26,870 nt of DNA from NCBI GenBank assembly GCA_019414645.1, contig DXLP01000028.1, positions 1-26,870 on the forward strand. Direction: 5' to 3'. This DNA is from Collinsella sp. (lineage in GTDB: Bacteria; Actinomycetota; Coriobacteriia; Coriobacteriales; Coriobacteriaceae). The notes beneath the pieces were generated by a model. It was not told the origin of the DNA. It did not search any database and was given only the letters and a program-made list of their open reading frames with translations. A program made the translations under genes and the position numbers. Below, piece after piece: positions 1 through 7,090 of the stretch; the first letter of the stretch is position 1; each line of letters opens with the position of its first letter.

Positions 1-51
1 GGTCGGCGGGGCCATTGTGGCTCTTGACAGCGGATTGGGTCATATGAGCGA

Positions 52-150
52 AAACCCGCCAGAGCGAGCAAGGTGCCTTGAAACGAGGCGGCATTGACCT
101 TCTGGTCATGCCGCCGAAGTTGAAAGGCAGATTGCCGCTCTGGCGGGTTT
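52..150. repeat. Long nested imperfect palindrome
   Basis: Outer 15-bp arms at 52-66 and 136-150 are perfect inverted repeats (AAACCCGCCAGAGCG and its complement). Pairing continues inward: 68-71 with 132-135, 74-79 with 124-129, 82-84 with 119-121, and 87-99 with 104-115 around a four-base loop, with one bulged T. Small G/A-rich internal loops separate the helices. The whole 99-nt stretch can fold as one long stem on either strand. It has no ORF and no U-run, so it does not look like an intrinsic terminator. It could be a dispersed palindromic repeat or a structured RNA; the sequence alone does not decide. Confidence 0.6.
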
Positions 151-163
151 GCAGCGTCAAGCG

Positions 164-191
164 GTTACGGCGTTTGGTAAAACGCCGTAAC
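164..191 (-). terminator. 12-bp hairpin behind the RGG gene
   Basis: GTTACGGCGTTT (164-175) and its exact complement (180-191) enclose a four-base loop, three bases past the stop codon of the minus-strand RGG-protein gene. No clear U-tract follows on either strand, so it may be a weak terminator or an mRNA 3'-end stabiliser. Confidence 0.45.
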
Positions 192-194
192 TAA

Positions 195-1106
195 TTAAAA
201 GCGATTGCCGCGGAAGCCGCCACCGTTGCGGCCGCCACGATCGCCACCGCGGCCGCCGCGGTCGTTACCGCGGTTGCCGCCGAAGCCGCCACGGTTGCCA
301 CCGCGATCGCCATAGCCACCACGGTTGCCGCCAAAGCCGCCGCGACCGCCACGGTCGCCGCCACGGTCACCAAAGCCGCCACGGCCACCGCGATCGCCAC
401 CGCGACCGCCACGGTCGCCGCCACGGCCACCGCGATCACCAAAGCCGCCGCGACCGCCACGGTCGCCGCCACGGCCACCGCGATCGTCACGGCCGCCGCG
501 AGGACCGCGGTCCTCGTCCAGGCCCATGGCGACGAGCGGAGCGATAACCTTATCGAGAGCGGCCATCAGCTCGGTGGCCTCCTCGTAAGAAAGCTCGGGC
601 AGGAGCTTCTCCTTCTTGTTGGCAAGCTCGACCAGGCCCTCAGCGGCATCCTCGGCAGCGAAGACGACGATCTTGCGCATATCGCCCTCGGCGTCGTCGA
701 TGCGGCCGACCAGATCGGCAGCCTCGGCCTCGGCCATCAGGCCATCGAGCTCACGAAGGCGCATGCCCAGTAGGTCGGACATTTCCTTCTGCTCCATCTT
801 GGGCTTGAGGTCAAGAAGCTTGATGGCGCGCTCGATGTTCGCCATGCGCTCGGCCTTGGCCTCCTCCTCCTTGGAAATAGCAAAGCGACGGCTACGCAGC
901 AGGCGGGCGGCCTTCTGCATCTTGTCCATCAGCTCTTCGTCATCGTAATCAACGGCGGCCTCGGCAACCTCGGCCTCCTCCTCGGCGGAAACCTCGTCAG
1001 CAGCCTCAACCTCGGCAGCTTCGGTCTCCACGGTCTCGACTGCCTCAACCTCGGCAGCCATGGTCTCGTTCTCGGTCTCGTTCATGATCTCTTCGTTCTC
1101 AGACAT
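195..1106 (-). CDS. Acidic N-tail, winged-helix-like core and RGG-repeat C-tail protein
   Basis: This is a 303-residue protein in three parts. Residues 1-58 are strongly acidic and rich in Glu and Ala. Residues about 59-160 are helical and resemble a MarR-type winged helix: 'IERAIKLLDLKPKMEQKEMS', 'LLGMRLRELDGLMAEAEAAD', then 'DLVGRIDDAEGDMRKIVVF'. Residues about 200-303 are almost only Arg, Gly, Asp, Asn and Phe, with about 20 RGG tripeptides. RGG tails usually bind RNA and promote self-association, so a nucleic-acid-binding or RNA-associated role is inferred. The ATG follows an AAGGAG site five bases upstream. The gene lies alone, with a GC-rich leader that can form small hairpins. No exact family is recognised, and the MarR resemblance is by pattern only. 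Confidence 0.85.
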   Translation of the reverse strand: MSENEEIMNETENETMAAEVEAVETVETEAAEVEAADEVSAEEEAEVAEAAVDYDDEELMDKMQKAARLLRSRRFAISKEEEAKAERMANIERAIKLLDLKPKMEQKEMSDLLGMRLRELDGLMAEAEAADLVGRIDDAEGDMRKIVVFAAEDAAEGLVELANKKEKLLPELSYEEATELMAALDKVIAPLVAMGLDEDRGPRGGRDDRGGRGGDRGGRGGFGDRGGRGGDRGGRGGDRGGRGGFGDRGGDRGGRGGFGGNRGGYGDRGGNRGGFGGNRGNDRGGRGGDRGGRNGGGFRGNRF

Positions 1107-1120
1107 GAGACTCCTTCTTG

Positions 1121-1174
1121 GCCCTCTCGGGCATCATCGCCCCATTCGCGGGGCCCGTCGCGCACTCTTTGCGC
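1121..1174 (-). promoter_or_regulatory. Leader with three small GC-rich hairpins
   Basis: Read on the minus strand before the RGG-protein ATG, three stems follow one another: GCGCA/TGCGC (1160-1174), GCCCC/GGGGC (1139-1154) and GCCC/GGGC (1121-1132). The last ends at the ribosome site AAGGAG. They could modulate translation, but this is inference; no promoter is clearly identifiable upstream. Confidence 0.3.
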
Positions 1175-1258
1175 TTTAAACATTCATGCCTCTCGGCAAA
1201 ACGTCCATTAGTTTATGGTGTCGCCATTCAATCTAGCTGCAGAATCTATGTGCACACA

Positions 1259-2671
1259 TTAATGCGACATGTGCGACTCGCGACGAGCGTACACCAGCGA
1301 CGTCGCGAACCCAACCACGGCAATTGCAGCCGCCACACGCACGGCTGCCGCAAATCCAATCGCCTGGGCAACGTCGGTCGCAACGCCAGCGGCGCCGGCA
1401 GTCGCCGCAGAACTCGAGAGCAGGCCGATAAACAGCGACGGGCCAAACGATGCGGCAATCATGTTCCACGTGTTGAGCAATGCTGTTCCGTGAGGATGCT
1501 CAGCGACAGGCAGCGTCTCCAAGCCGGCCGTTTGCGAGGGGCTCAGCACCAAACCGACTCCGGCATACACAACAACGGTCAGCGCCACGACGACGCCGAT
1601 GTTCATGCTTGCGGCCGTCATCGAGATGGCAGTCTGCCCCACGGCGATCAGGGCAAAGCCGACCGGCAGCAGCGGCCATGCGCCACGGGCGTCCATCACG
1701 CGTCCGCCCACAATCGAGGTCACGGCATTGCAGGCAATCGCCGGCAAAATGAGCAAGCCCGCAACAAGGGCGGTCATGCCGTATGCGCCCTCAAAATAGA
1801 GCGGCAACAAAACGCTCATCGAGAACGTCGTCATCATCGACACCACCACAAGCAGACACGCAGGCCAAAAACGAACGCCCGCCATGGGACGCACGTTAAG
1901 CACCGGATGCTCGAGCTTGAGCTGGTGGGCCGCAAACAGGCCGAGCAGCACAATGGCGGCGAAGAGCGTCGCGATGCCGGCAATCAGATTGGTCGAGAAC
2001 TCGCCTACGGAATACACAAATGCCGTAATACCGGCGGCGAGCAAAACAACCGACAGAATATCAAGCGTGGCGTTCGAACGCTCTCCGACATTCTGAACGA
2101 GCTTTACGCCCGCCGCAGCGACCACAATGCCGCCCACCAGCGGCACTACGAACACCGCCCTCCAGCCAAACAACGTGCACATGAGACCGCTGATCACGGG
2201 TCCAAACGCCGGCCCCAGCGTAATGCAGGCACCGCCCAGGCTCAGATACAGACCGAGCTTCTCGCGCGGAGCGCAAGACAGCACTACGTTCATCATGAGC
2301 GGGAACAAGATACCCGATCCCGCAGCCTGCAAAATACGGCTTGGCAGTAAAACGCTAAACGACGGAGCGACCAGGCACAGGACTTCGCCGGCGACCATGC
2401 ATCCGCATGCGAAAAACAGCAGATTGCGTGTCGAGAAACGACCGGACAGGAAGGCCATGATGGCCGTAAAGATCGACGTCACGATCATGTAGCCCGAAAC
2501 AAGCCACTGCGCCGTGGTGGCACTCACCGAAAAGGCCGCCATAATGTCGTGCAACGCCACGTTAATGATGTTCTCGTTAAACGCGGCGACAAAGGCTGCA
2601 GCATACATTACGACGAGAATCGCCGAGGCTGTCGACGGTGATTGAGTTTGCTTTTGGGATTTGGTCCCCAT
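1259..2671 (-). CDS. MFS transporter, DHA2 drug:H+ antiporter type
   Basis: A 470-residue inner-membrane protein with about 14 hydrophobic segments. The N-terminal half has the family pattern: a first helix with 'FNENIINVALHDIM', the 'QWLVSGYMIVTSIFTAIMAF' segment leading into a motif A-like loop, and the antiporter motif C-like 'GPAFGPVISG'. DHA2 members export drugs, dyes or bile-like amphiphiles using the proton gradient; the substrate here cannot be told. The start is MGTKSQKQ, because a GAGGAAGG ribosome site lies just upstream; the open frame continues upstream but without a better site. The gene stands alone and is divergent from the deformylase-like gene at 2876. No terminator hairpin with a U-run was seen after its stop. 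Confidence 0.85.
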   Translation of the reverse strand: MGTKSQKQTQSPSTASAILVVMYAAAFVAAFNENIINVALHDIMAAFSVSATTAQWLVSGYMIVTSIFTAIMAFLSGRFSTRNLLFFACGCMVAGEVLCLVAPSFSVLLPSRILQAAGSGILFPLMMNVVLSCAPREKLGLYLSLGGACITLGPAFGPVISGLMCTLFGWRAVFVVPLVGGIVVAAAGVKLVQNVGERSNATLDILSVVLLAAGITAFVYSVGEFSTNLIAGIATLFAAIVLLGLFAAHQLKLEHPVLNVRPMAGVRFWPACLLVVVSMMTTFSMSVLLPLYFEGAYGMTALVAGLLILPAIACNAVTSIVGGRVMDARGAWPLLPVGFALIAVGQTAISMTAASMNIGVVVALTVVVYAGVGLVLSPSQTAGLETLPVAEHPHGTALLNTWNMIAASFGPSLFIGLLSSSAATAGAAGVATDVAQAIGFAAAVRVAAAIAVVGFATSLVYARRESHMSH

Positions 2672-2875
2672 GAAATTCCTTCCTCTTAGAACGACAATCG
2701 CATCGCCCCAGAGGAACGGTCCAGGGCGAAAATGAGCCCTAGACTTACGCCAGACGCCGTACACGACGAATCTGACAACATGGTCCAACGTCGAAAGATT
2801 GTAACGCGGACGCGCAGCTTTCCTTCCGCGCTATTATTAAAAGTCCACGAAAGCATGAGACATGAGGAGCCCGCC

Positions 2876-3286
2876 ATGATTAAGCCCATCATGAAATCCG
2901 AGTTCTTTTTACGCCTGCCTTCCGAAGACGCGGGACCCGACGACGCCGTGATCGGGCAAGACCTCCTGGATACGCTCCACGAGCATGAGCACGAGTGCGT
3001 GGGCCTCGCCGCCAACATGATCGGCGTGCGCAAACGCATCATCTGCGTAAAGGACGGCAACAGGGCGCTCCTGATGTACAACCCGCAAATTCTTGAGCAG
3101 GTCAATGCCTATCAAACGAGCGAAGGATGCCTCTCGCTGATCGGCGAGCGTCCCTGTACCCGCTATCGCCGCATTAAGGTTGAGTATTTGGACGAGAACT
3201 TCATCCACCGCATCAAAAACTTCTCGGGCTACACCGCCGAAATCATCCAGCACGAAATCGACCACTGCAACGGGATAGTGATTTAG
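2876..3286 (+). CDS. Short peptide deformylase-like protein (copy 1)
   Basis: A 136-residue member of the peptide deformylase superfamily, shorter than housekeeping enzymes (about 150-190). Motif II 'EGCLS' gives Cys85, and motif III 'QHEIDH' gives His126, Glu127 and His130, so the metal ligands and catalytic base are intact. Motif I is 'CVGLAANMIG'; the glutamine usual at the position of Met48 is missing. Deformylases remove the formyl group from nascent N-terminal Met; whether this protein does so, or acts on another formyl substrate, is open. The ATG at 2876 is chosen because GAGGAG lies six bases upstream; the same frame is open further upstream without such a site. A bidirectional terminator follows. 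A paralog lies at 10498-10917. Confidence 0.85.
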   Translation: MIKPIMKSEFFLRLPSEDAGPDDAVIGQDLLDTLHEHEHECVGLAANMIGVRKRIICVKDGNRALLMYNPQILEQVNAYQTSEGCLSLIGERPCTRYRRIKVEYLDENFIHRIKNFSGYTAEIIQHEIDHCNGIVI

Positions 3287-3301
3287 TTCCGCCGATTCAA
3301 G

Positions 3302-3338
3302 AAAGCTCCCTGCAGCAAAACAACTGCAGGGAGCTTTT
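3302..3338. terminator. Bidirectional intrinsic terminator
   Basis: A 14-bp stem (AAAGCTCCCTGCAG at 3302-3315 and its complement at 3324-3337) is flanked by A's on the left and T's on the right. It sits between the convergent deformylase-like gene and the HTH-aminotransferase gene and can serve both. Confidence 0.85.
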
Positions 3339-3361
3339 CATAGTGCGGAGCTTCTATCCCA

Positions 3362-4882
3362 CTAGCTCTGACGGTAATGATCAAAGAAGTCGGCGAGGTC
3401 TTCGAGGGACTCTTTGAGTACTTCCATGCGCGGCAGGTACACGATGCGGAAGTGATCGGGCTCGGCCCAGTTAAAGCCGCCGCCGCGCGTGATCAGAATC
3501 TTCTTCTCGTGCAGCAGGTCGAGGGCAAACTGCTCGTCATCGGTGATGTTGAACTTCTTAACATCCATCTTGGGGAAGATGTAGAACGCCGCGCGCGGCT
3601 TGACCACCGAGATGCCGTCGATCTTGTTGAGCGCCTCATACACAAAGTTGCGCTGCTCGTAGACACGACCGCCGGGACGGATGTAGTCGTTAACCGACTG
3701 ATGGCCGCCGAGTGCCGTCTGAACGATCGACTGAGCCGGCACGTTGGAGCACAGGCGCATGTTGGAGAGCATGTTGATGCCCATGATGAAGTCGCTCATG
3801 CAGCGCTGGTTGCCCGAAAGCACCATCCAGCCTATACGATAGCCCGCAATCATGTGCGACTTGGAAAGGCCACTAAAGGTAACGCAGGGCAGGTCGGGGG
3901 CGAGCGAGGCAATCGAGACGTGCTCGTAGCCGTCCATGCACAGGCGGTCGTAGATCTCATCGGCAAAAATCATCAGCTGATGCCTGCGTGCAACCTCGAC
4001 GATGCCCTCGAGCACCTCGCGCGGATAGACGGAACCCGTGGGGTTGTTGGGGTTGATGATGACGAGGGCTTTGGTCGCGCTCGTGATCTTGGACTCCATA
4101 TCCTCCAGGTCGGGATACCAATCCGCCTGCTCATCGCACAGATAGTGCACGGGATGACCACCGGCAAGTGTTGCGCACGCCGTCCAGAGCGGATAGTCGG
4201 GGCTGGGGATCAGAATCTCGTCGCCATTGTCGAGCAGCGCGTTCATCGAAAGCTGAATGAGCTCGGACACGCCGTTGCCTGTGTAGATATGCTCCATCTG
4301 AACGTTGGGCAGACCCTTGATCTGCGAATACTGCATAATCGCCTTGCGCGCGGAGAACAGGCCGCGCGAGTTGGAATAGCCTTCGCAGTCGGGCAGCTGC
4401 TGGCGCATGTCCTTGATAACCTCGTCGGGCGTGCGGAAACCGAAGGGCGCCGGGTTGCCGATATTGAGCTTGAGGATGCGCTCGCCTTCGTCCTCCATAC
4501 GGGCAGCCTCGTCGACGACGGGGCCGCGCACGTCATACAGAACGCTCTCGAGTTTGGTGGATTTGGAAAAAGTACGCATGGTGGTGCTCCTTGGAATTTG
4601 AGCTGAGGGATGGGGTTCGGGCTTGGAAACGTTGCGGGACGATGATGCCTCGCCCTGATCGGCGTCACCGGCGAGCAGCCAGGTAACATCGACCTCCAAG
4701 ATGCGGGCGAGCAGCTCTGCCACGTCGCGCCGCGGAATCGTCTTGCCGCTCACATATTGGCTCATCTGACTCTTGCCGAGTTTTTTGCCGAGCATCTCCG
4801 ATGCGCGGATTACGTCCGACTGGCGAACGTCGCGATCGGACATAGCCTGTCGCAGGCGATTACTAAACGTCTCTTGGGCCAC
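3362..4882 (-). CDS. alaA: XRE helix-turn-helix / AlaA aminotransferase fusion
   Basis: A 506-residue fusion. Residues about 5-75 are a cI/XRE-type HTH ('KSQMSQYVSGKTIPRRDVAE'). A Pro/Ser-rich linker follows, then residues 102-506 form a fold-type I PLP aminotransferase very like E. coli AlaA (glutamate-pyruvate transaminase). The enzyme part is 405 residues counted from Met102, the length I recall for E. coli AlaA. It shows 'KLNIGNPAPFGF', 'NPNNPTG', 'FADEIYD' and the PLP lysine in 'GLSKS' (Lys240 of the enzyme part, Lys341 of the fusion). The start is taken as GTG at 4882, because AAGGAGG lies five to six bases upstream; an upstream GTG at 4921 has no such site. Repeated GTTCAATTT elements lie upstream, consistent with autoregulation. 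The domain may let PLP, alanine or pyruvate status control DNA binding; this is inference. Confidence 0.9.
   Translation of the reverse strand: MAQETFSNRLRQAMSDRDVRQSDVIRASEMLGKKLGKSQMSQYVSGKTIPRRDVAELLARILEVDVTWLLAGDADQGEASSSRNVSKPEPHPSAQIPRSTTMRTFSKSTKLESVLYDVRGPVVDEAARMEDEGERILKLNIGNPAPFGFRTPDEVIKDMRQQLPDCEGYSNSRGLFSARKAIMQYSQIKGLPNVQMEHIYTGNGVSELIQLSMNALLDNGDEILIPSPDYPLWTACATLAGGHPVHYLCDEQADWYPDLEDMESKITSATKALVIINPNNPTGSVYPREVLEGIVEVARRHQLMIFADEIYDRLCMDGYEHVSIASLAPDLPCVTFSGLSKSHMIAGYRIGWMVLSGNQRCMSDFIMGINMLSNMRLCSNVPAQSIVQTALGGHQSVNDYIRPGGRVYEQRNFVYEALNKIDGISVVKPRAAFYIFPKMDVKKFNITDDEQFALDLLHEKKILITRGGGFNWAEPDHFRIVYLPRMEVLKESLEDLADFFDHYRQS
4577..4592 (-). promoter_or_regulatory. Internal ribosome site and ATG inside the HTH-alaA fusion
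   Basis: AAGGAG (4587-4592) is followed seven bases later by an in-frame ATG (4577-4579). It lies exactly where the AlaA-homologous part begins ('MRTFSKSTKLESV'). Initiation here would give a 405-residue free aminotransferase besides the fusion. It may be a relic of the ancestral gene start or a working second start. Confidence 0.6.
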
Positions 4883-4903
4883 TAGAACCTCCTTGCTGGC
4901 AAA

Positions 4904-4985
4904 GTTCAATTTATAGAACACGAATTGAACCTGAGTTCAATTTAGGCAGCAGTATAGCGCGGCGCATTATCCGGAAGTTCAATTT
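4904..4985 (-). promoter_or_regulatory. GTTCAATTT operator cluster upstream of HTH-alaA
   Basis: GTTCAATTT occurs at 4904-4912, 4935-4943 and 4977-4985. The inverted copy at 4923-4930 combines with the second to make the perfect palindrome AATTGAAC-CTGA-GTTCAATT (4923-4942). The cluster covers the likely promoter of the fusion gene; candidate -10 sequences TATACT and TATAAA lie between the copies on the minus strand. It is the obvious binding site for the gene's own HTH domain, by inference. Confidence 0.6.
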
Positions 4986-5045
4986 CACAAGAAAATGTAC
5001 CGAACCCCGAGAATTGTCCCAAAGCGGACAATGACGTGTACACGT

Positions 5046-5903
5046 TTAGAGGTATTCAAGGAATCGAGCGGCCGCGAGCGAAACATCGGCCGTTCGATAT
5101 ATGGCGTTGATCTGGCGATGGGGATGCCCCTCGAGTGGGCGCACGGCAACATCGAACTGACAGCGGCGCAAGATGAGCGCGGGTAGAATGCTCACGCCCA
5201 GGCCGTCCTCGACCATAGCCATAATCGCATAGTCATCCCAAGTCGACAGTTTTGAGCGCACTGTCAGTCCCGTCCGACGAAACAGCGGCGTAATCTCGTC
5301 ATCGGTGCCGCGTTCTAGCAGAATAAACTGCTCGTTTGCCAAATCGGCAAGGGGAACGACCTCCGCCGCGGCAAGCGAGGAGTCCGCCGGCACTACCGCC
5401 ATCAACTCGTCGCGCACCAAAGACCGCGATGCCATGCCGTTTTCTCGGGGTTCACGCGGGATAAAGCCCAGATCGCAGCGGCCCTCTGCCACCCATTGTT
5501 CAATCTCTGAGTAATCGCCCATCAGCAACTCGTAATCGACGTCCGGGTGATCGGCGCGAAAGCGCGCAATCACCGGCGGCAGCACGTGGGTCGCCACGCT
5601 CGAAAACGTACCGATGCAGATTTTGCCGCGCATGAGCCCGCGCATCTCATCCACCCGTCGCTGCAAGCGAGTGAATTCCTCACAGAGCGCTTCGACAGCC
5701 GGCATGACCTGCCGCCCATCGGCAGAAAGAGCCACGCCCTCGCGACTGCGGTCGAGCACCTTAAAGCCCCAGTCGGCCTCAAGATCGGCCACCATACGGC
5801 TCACGCCCGACTGCGAATAGCTCAGGCGCTCGGCAGCACGCGTAAAGCTTCCGGCGCGCACGGTCTCGAGCAGCACCTGCATCTTTTGAACATTCGTTTC
5901 CAC
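5046..5903 (-). CDS. LysR-family transcriptional regulator
   Basis: A 285-residue LysR-type regulator. The N-terminal winged HTH has the family pattern ('FTRAAERLSYSQSGVSRMVA', then 'RSREGVALSADGR'). From about residue 90 it has a periplasmic-binding-like effector domain ('GKICIGTFSSVATHVLPPVI', 'GLGVSILPALIL'). The start is GTG at 5903: GGAGGGG lies four to five bases before it and the resulting N-terminus (METNVQKMQ) fits the family. An ATG at 5924 in the same frame lacks a site. It is divergent from the EamA exporter with 118 bp between, holding a T-N11-A palindrome, so regulation of the exporter and of itself is likely. The effector is unknown. Confidence 0.88.
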   Translation of the reverse strand: METNVQKMQVLLETVRAGSFTRAAERLSYSQSGVSRMVADLEADWGFKVLDRSREGVALSADGRQVMPAVEALCEEFTRLQRRVDEMRGLMRGKICIGTFSSVATHVLPPVIARFRADHPDVDYELLMGDYSEIEQWVAEGRCDLGFIPREPRENGMASRSLVRDELMAVVPADSSLAAAEVVPLADLANEQFILLERGTDDEITPLFRRTGLTVRSKLSTWDDYAIMAMVEDGLGVSILPALILRRCQFDVAVRPLEGHPHRQINAIYRTADVSLAAARFLEYL

Positions 5904-5975
5904 GGCACCCCTCCACCTATGCATGAGCTTTTGTCATGTTATCTATGCATTATATTCGCTTTTCTTCTAAAGCCA

Positions 5976-5992
5976 GTTCACCCATAGTGAAC
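5976..5992. promoter_or_regulatory. LysR-type T-N11-A box
   Basis: GTTCAC-CCATA-GTGAAC forms a 17-bp dyad containing TCAC-N5-GTGA, which fits the T-N11-A rule for LysR regulators (T at 5978, A at 5990). It lies between the divergent lysR and eamA genes. A TATAAT -10 for lysR is visible at 5949-5954 on the minus strand. Confidence 0.6.
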
Positions 5993-6021
5993 ATGCTCGG
6001 ATATAGAGGGGATGGAAGCGC

Positions 6022-6933
6022 ATGAACAACGGGCTGTTTACGTACTTAGCAGCATTGCTATTGTTTGGCTCCAACGGCATCATCGCCTCTGCCATCGCGT
6101 TGCCGAGCTCCGATATCGTGCTACTGCGCACGTTTTTGGGCGCCCTCTCGCTTGTCACTATCCTTGCCATCACCCAACGCCATAAGTTGCAGGCGCCATC
6201 TCGCCCCCGCGAGGCCGCAGCGCTCATCGTCTCGGGCGCCGCGCTGGGCGCCAGCTGGATTTTCCTGTTCCGCGCCTATCAGACGATCGGCGTTGGTATC
6301 TCCTCGCTGTTGTATTACTGTGGCCCCATCATCGTTATGGCCCTTTCCCCGCTCATTTTTGGCGAAAAGCTGACCGGCGGCAAAATCGCCGGCTTTGTCG
6401 CCGTCGCCTGCGGTGCTTTTCTCATTGCAGCGCAAGGTCTAGGCGGCAATATGCCCATTGCGGGCATCGTCTGTGAAATCGCCTCGGCCTTCTGCTATGC
6501 ATTGATGGTCATCGCCAGCAAGGGTGCGCCGCACATCGAGGGCCTCGAGAACTCCGCACTCCAAGTGAGCGCCGCCTTTGTGACCGCACTGGCCCTCACG
6601 CTCATCACGCAGGGCGCTCCCTCGTTCCTGTCCGCCGGCGTCGCCGCCAGCATTGATTGGCGCGCCGTCGCTATGCTCGGCGTCGTCAACACCGGCATTG
6701 GTTGCCTGCTCTACTTTAGCGCCGTCGCCAAGCTGCCCGTCCAGACCGTCGCCGTCGTCGGCTACCTCGAGCCGCTTTCGGCGGTCGTGTTCTCGGCCGC
6801 CCTTTTGGGTGAAGCCATAACACCGGTCCGCCTGATGGGCGCCGCGCTTATCATCGGCGGCGCGATTTTTTGCGAACTCGCCGGCAAACGCGCAAACGCC
6901 AAGGCTGGCATCGCCCAGACAGCACGTGCTTAA
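6022..6933 (+). CDS. EamA/DMT-family exporter
   Basis: A 303-residue integral membrane protein with about ten hydrophobic helices arranged as two EamA repeats (about 5-135 and 145-290). The first helix reads 'LFTYLAALLLFGSNGIIASA'. The end of each repeat shows the usual pattern, such as 'PLIFGEKLTGGKIAGFVAVA' and 'YLEPLSAVVFSAALLGE'. The family moves small metabolites, often amino acids or nucleotide-like compounds, mostly outward; the substrate is not evident. The ATG lies downstream of a purine-rich GGAAG stretch with tight spacing. It is probably controlled by the divergent LysR gene. Confidence 0.87.
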   Translation: MNNGLFTYLAALLLFGSNGIIASAIALPSSDIVLLRTFLGALSLVTILAITQRHKLQAPSRPREAAALIVSGAALGASWIFLFRAYQTIGVGISSLLYYCGPIIVMALSPLIFGEKLTGGKIAGFVAVACGAFLIAAQGLGGNMPIAGIVCEIASAFCYALMVIASKGAPHIEGLENSALQVSAAFVTALALTLITQGAPSFLSAGVAASIDWRAVAMLGVVNTGIGCLLYFSAVAKLPVQTVAVVGYLEPLSAVVFSAALLGEAITPVRLMGAALIIGGAIFCELAGKRANAKAGIAQTARA

Positions 6934-6967
6934 AAGCCCCTGCTTTGAAATGCTACCTGCGTAGATA

Positions 6968-6991
6968 AATAATCCCCAGCTGAGGATTATT
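6968..6991 (+). terminator. AT-rich palindrome after the EamA gene
   Basis: AATAATCC (6968-6975) and GGATTATT (6984-6991) are exact inverted repeats enclosing an eight-base centre, 35 bases past the EamA stop. No strong U-run follows, so it may be a weak terminator or an operator in the kup upstream region. Confidence 0.35.
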
Positions 6992-7057
6992 GTCTAAAAT
7001 AACCCGATGTGCCAAACTGCTCTTGTATGTATAAAGACGGCATAAAGTTTTTTGTCC

Positions 7058-7079
7058 TAGACAGATAACCGGATGTCTA
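7058..7079 (+). promoter_or_regulatory. Inverted repeat in the kup leader
   Basis: TAGACA (7058-7063) and TGTCTA (7074-7079) enclose ten bases just before the kup ribosome site (AAGGGAG). A TATAAA sequence at 7030-7035 is a possible -10. The hairpin could hinder ribosome access or be an operator. It does not match the c-di-AMP riboswitch often found at potassium genes. Confidence 0.3.
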
Positions 7080-7090
7080 AGGGAGTCCTC

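Noticed and set aside
1118..2350. 410-codon plus-strand reading frame
   Set aside because: It lies antisense to the MFS transporter, has low-complexity His/Arg-rich translation and no ribosome site; it is a GC-bias shadow.
3377..4606. 409-codon plus-strand reading frame
   Set aside because: Antisense to the clearly homologous AlaA domain; no recognisable motif.
6934..7090. c-di-AMP riboswitch before kup
   Set aside because: None of the conserved ydaO/yuaA blocks could be found.
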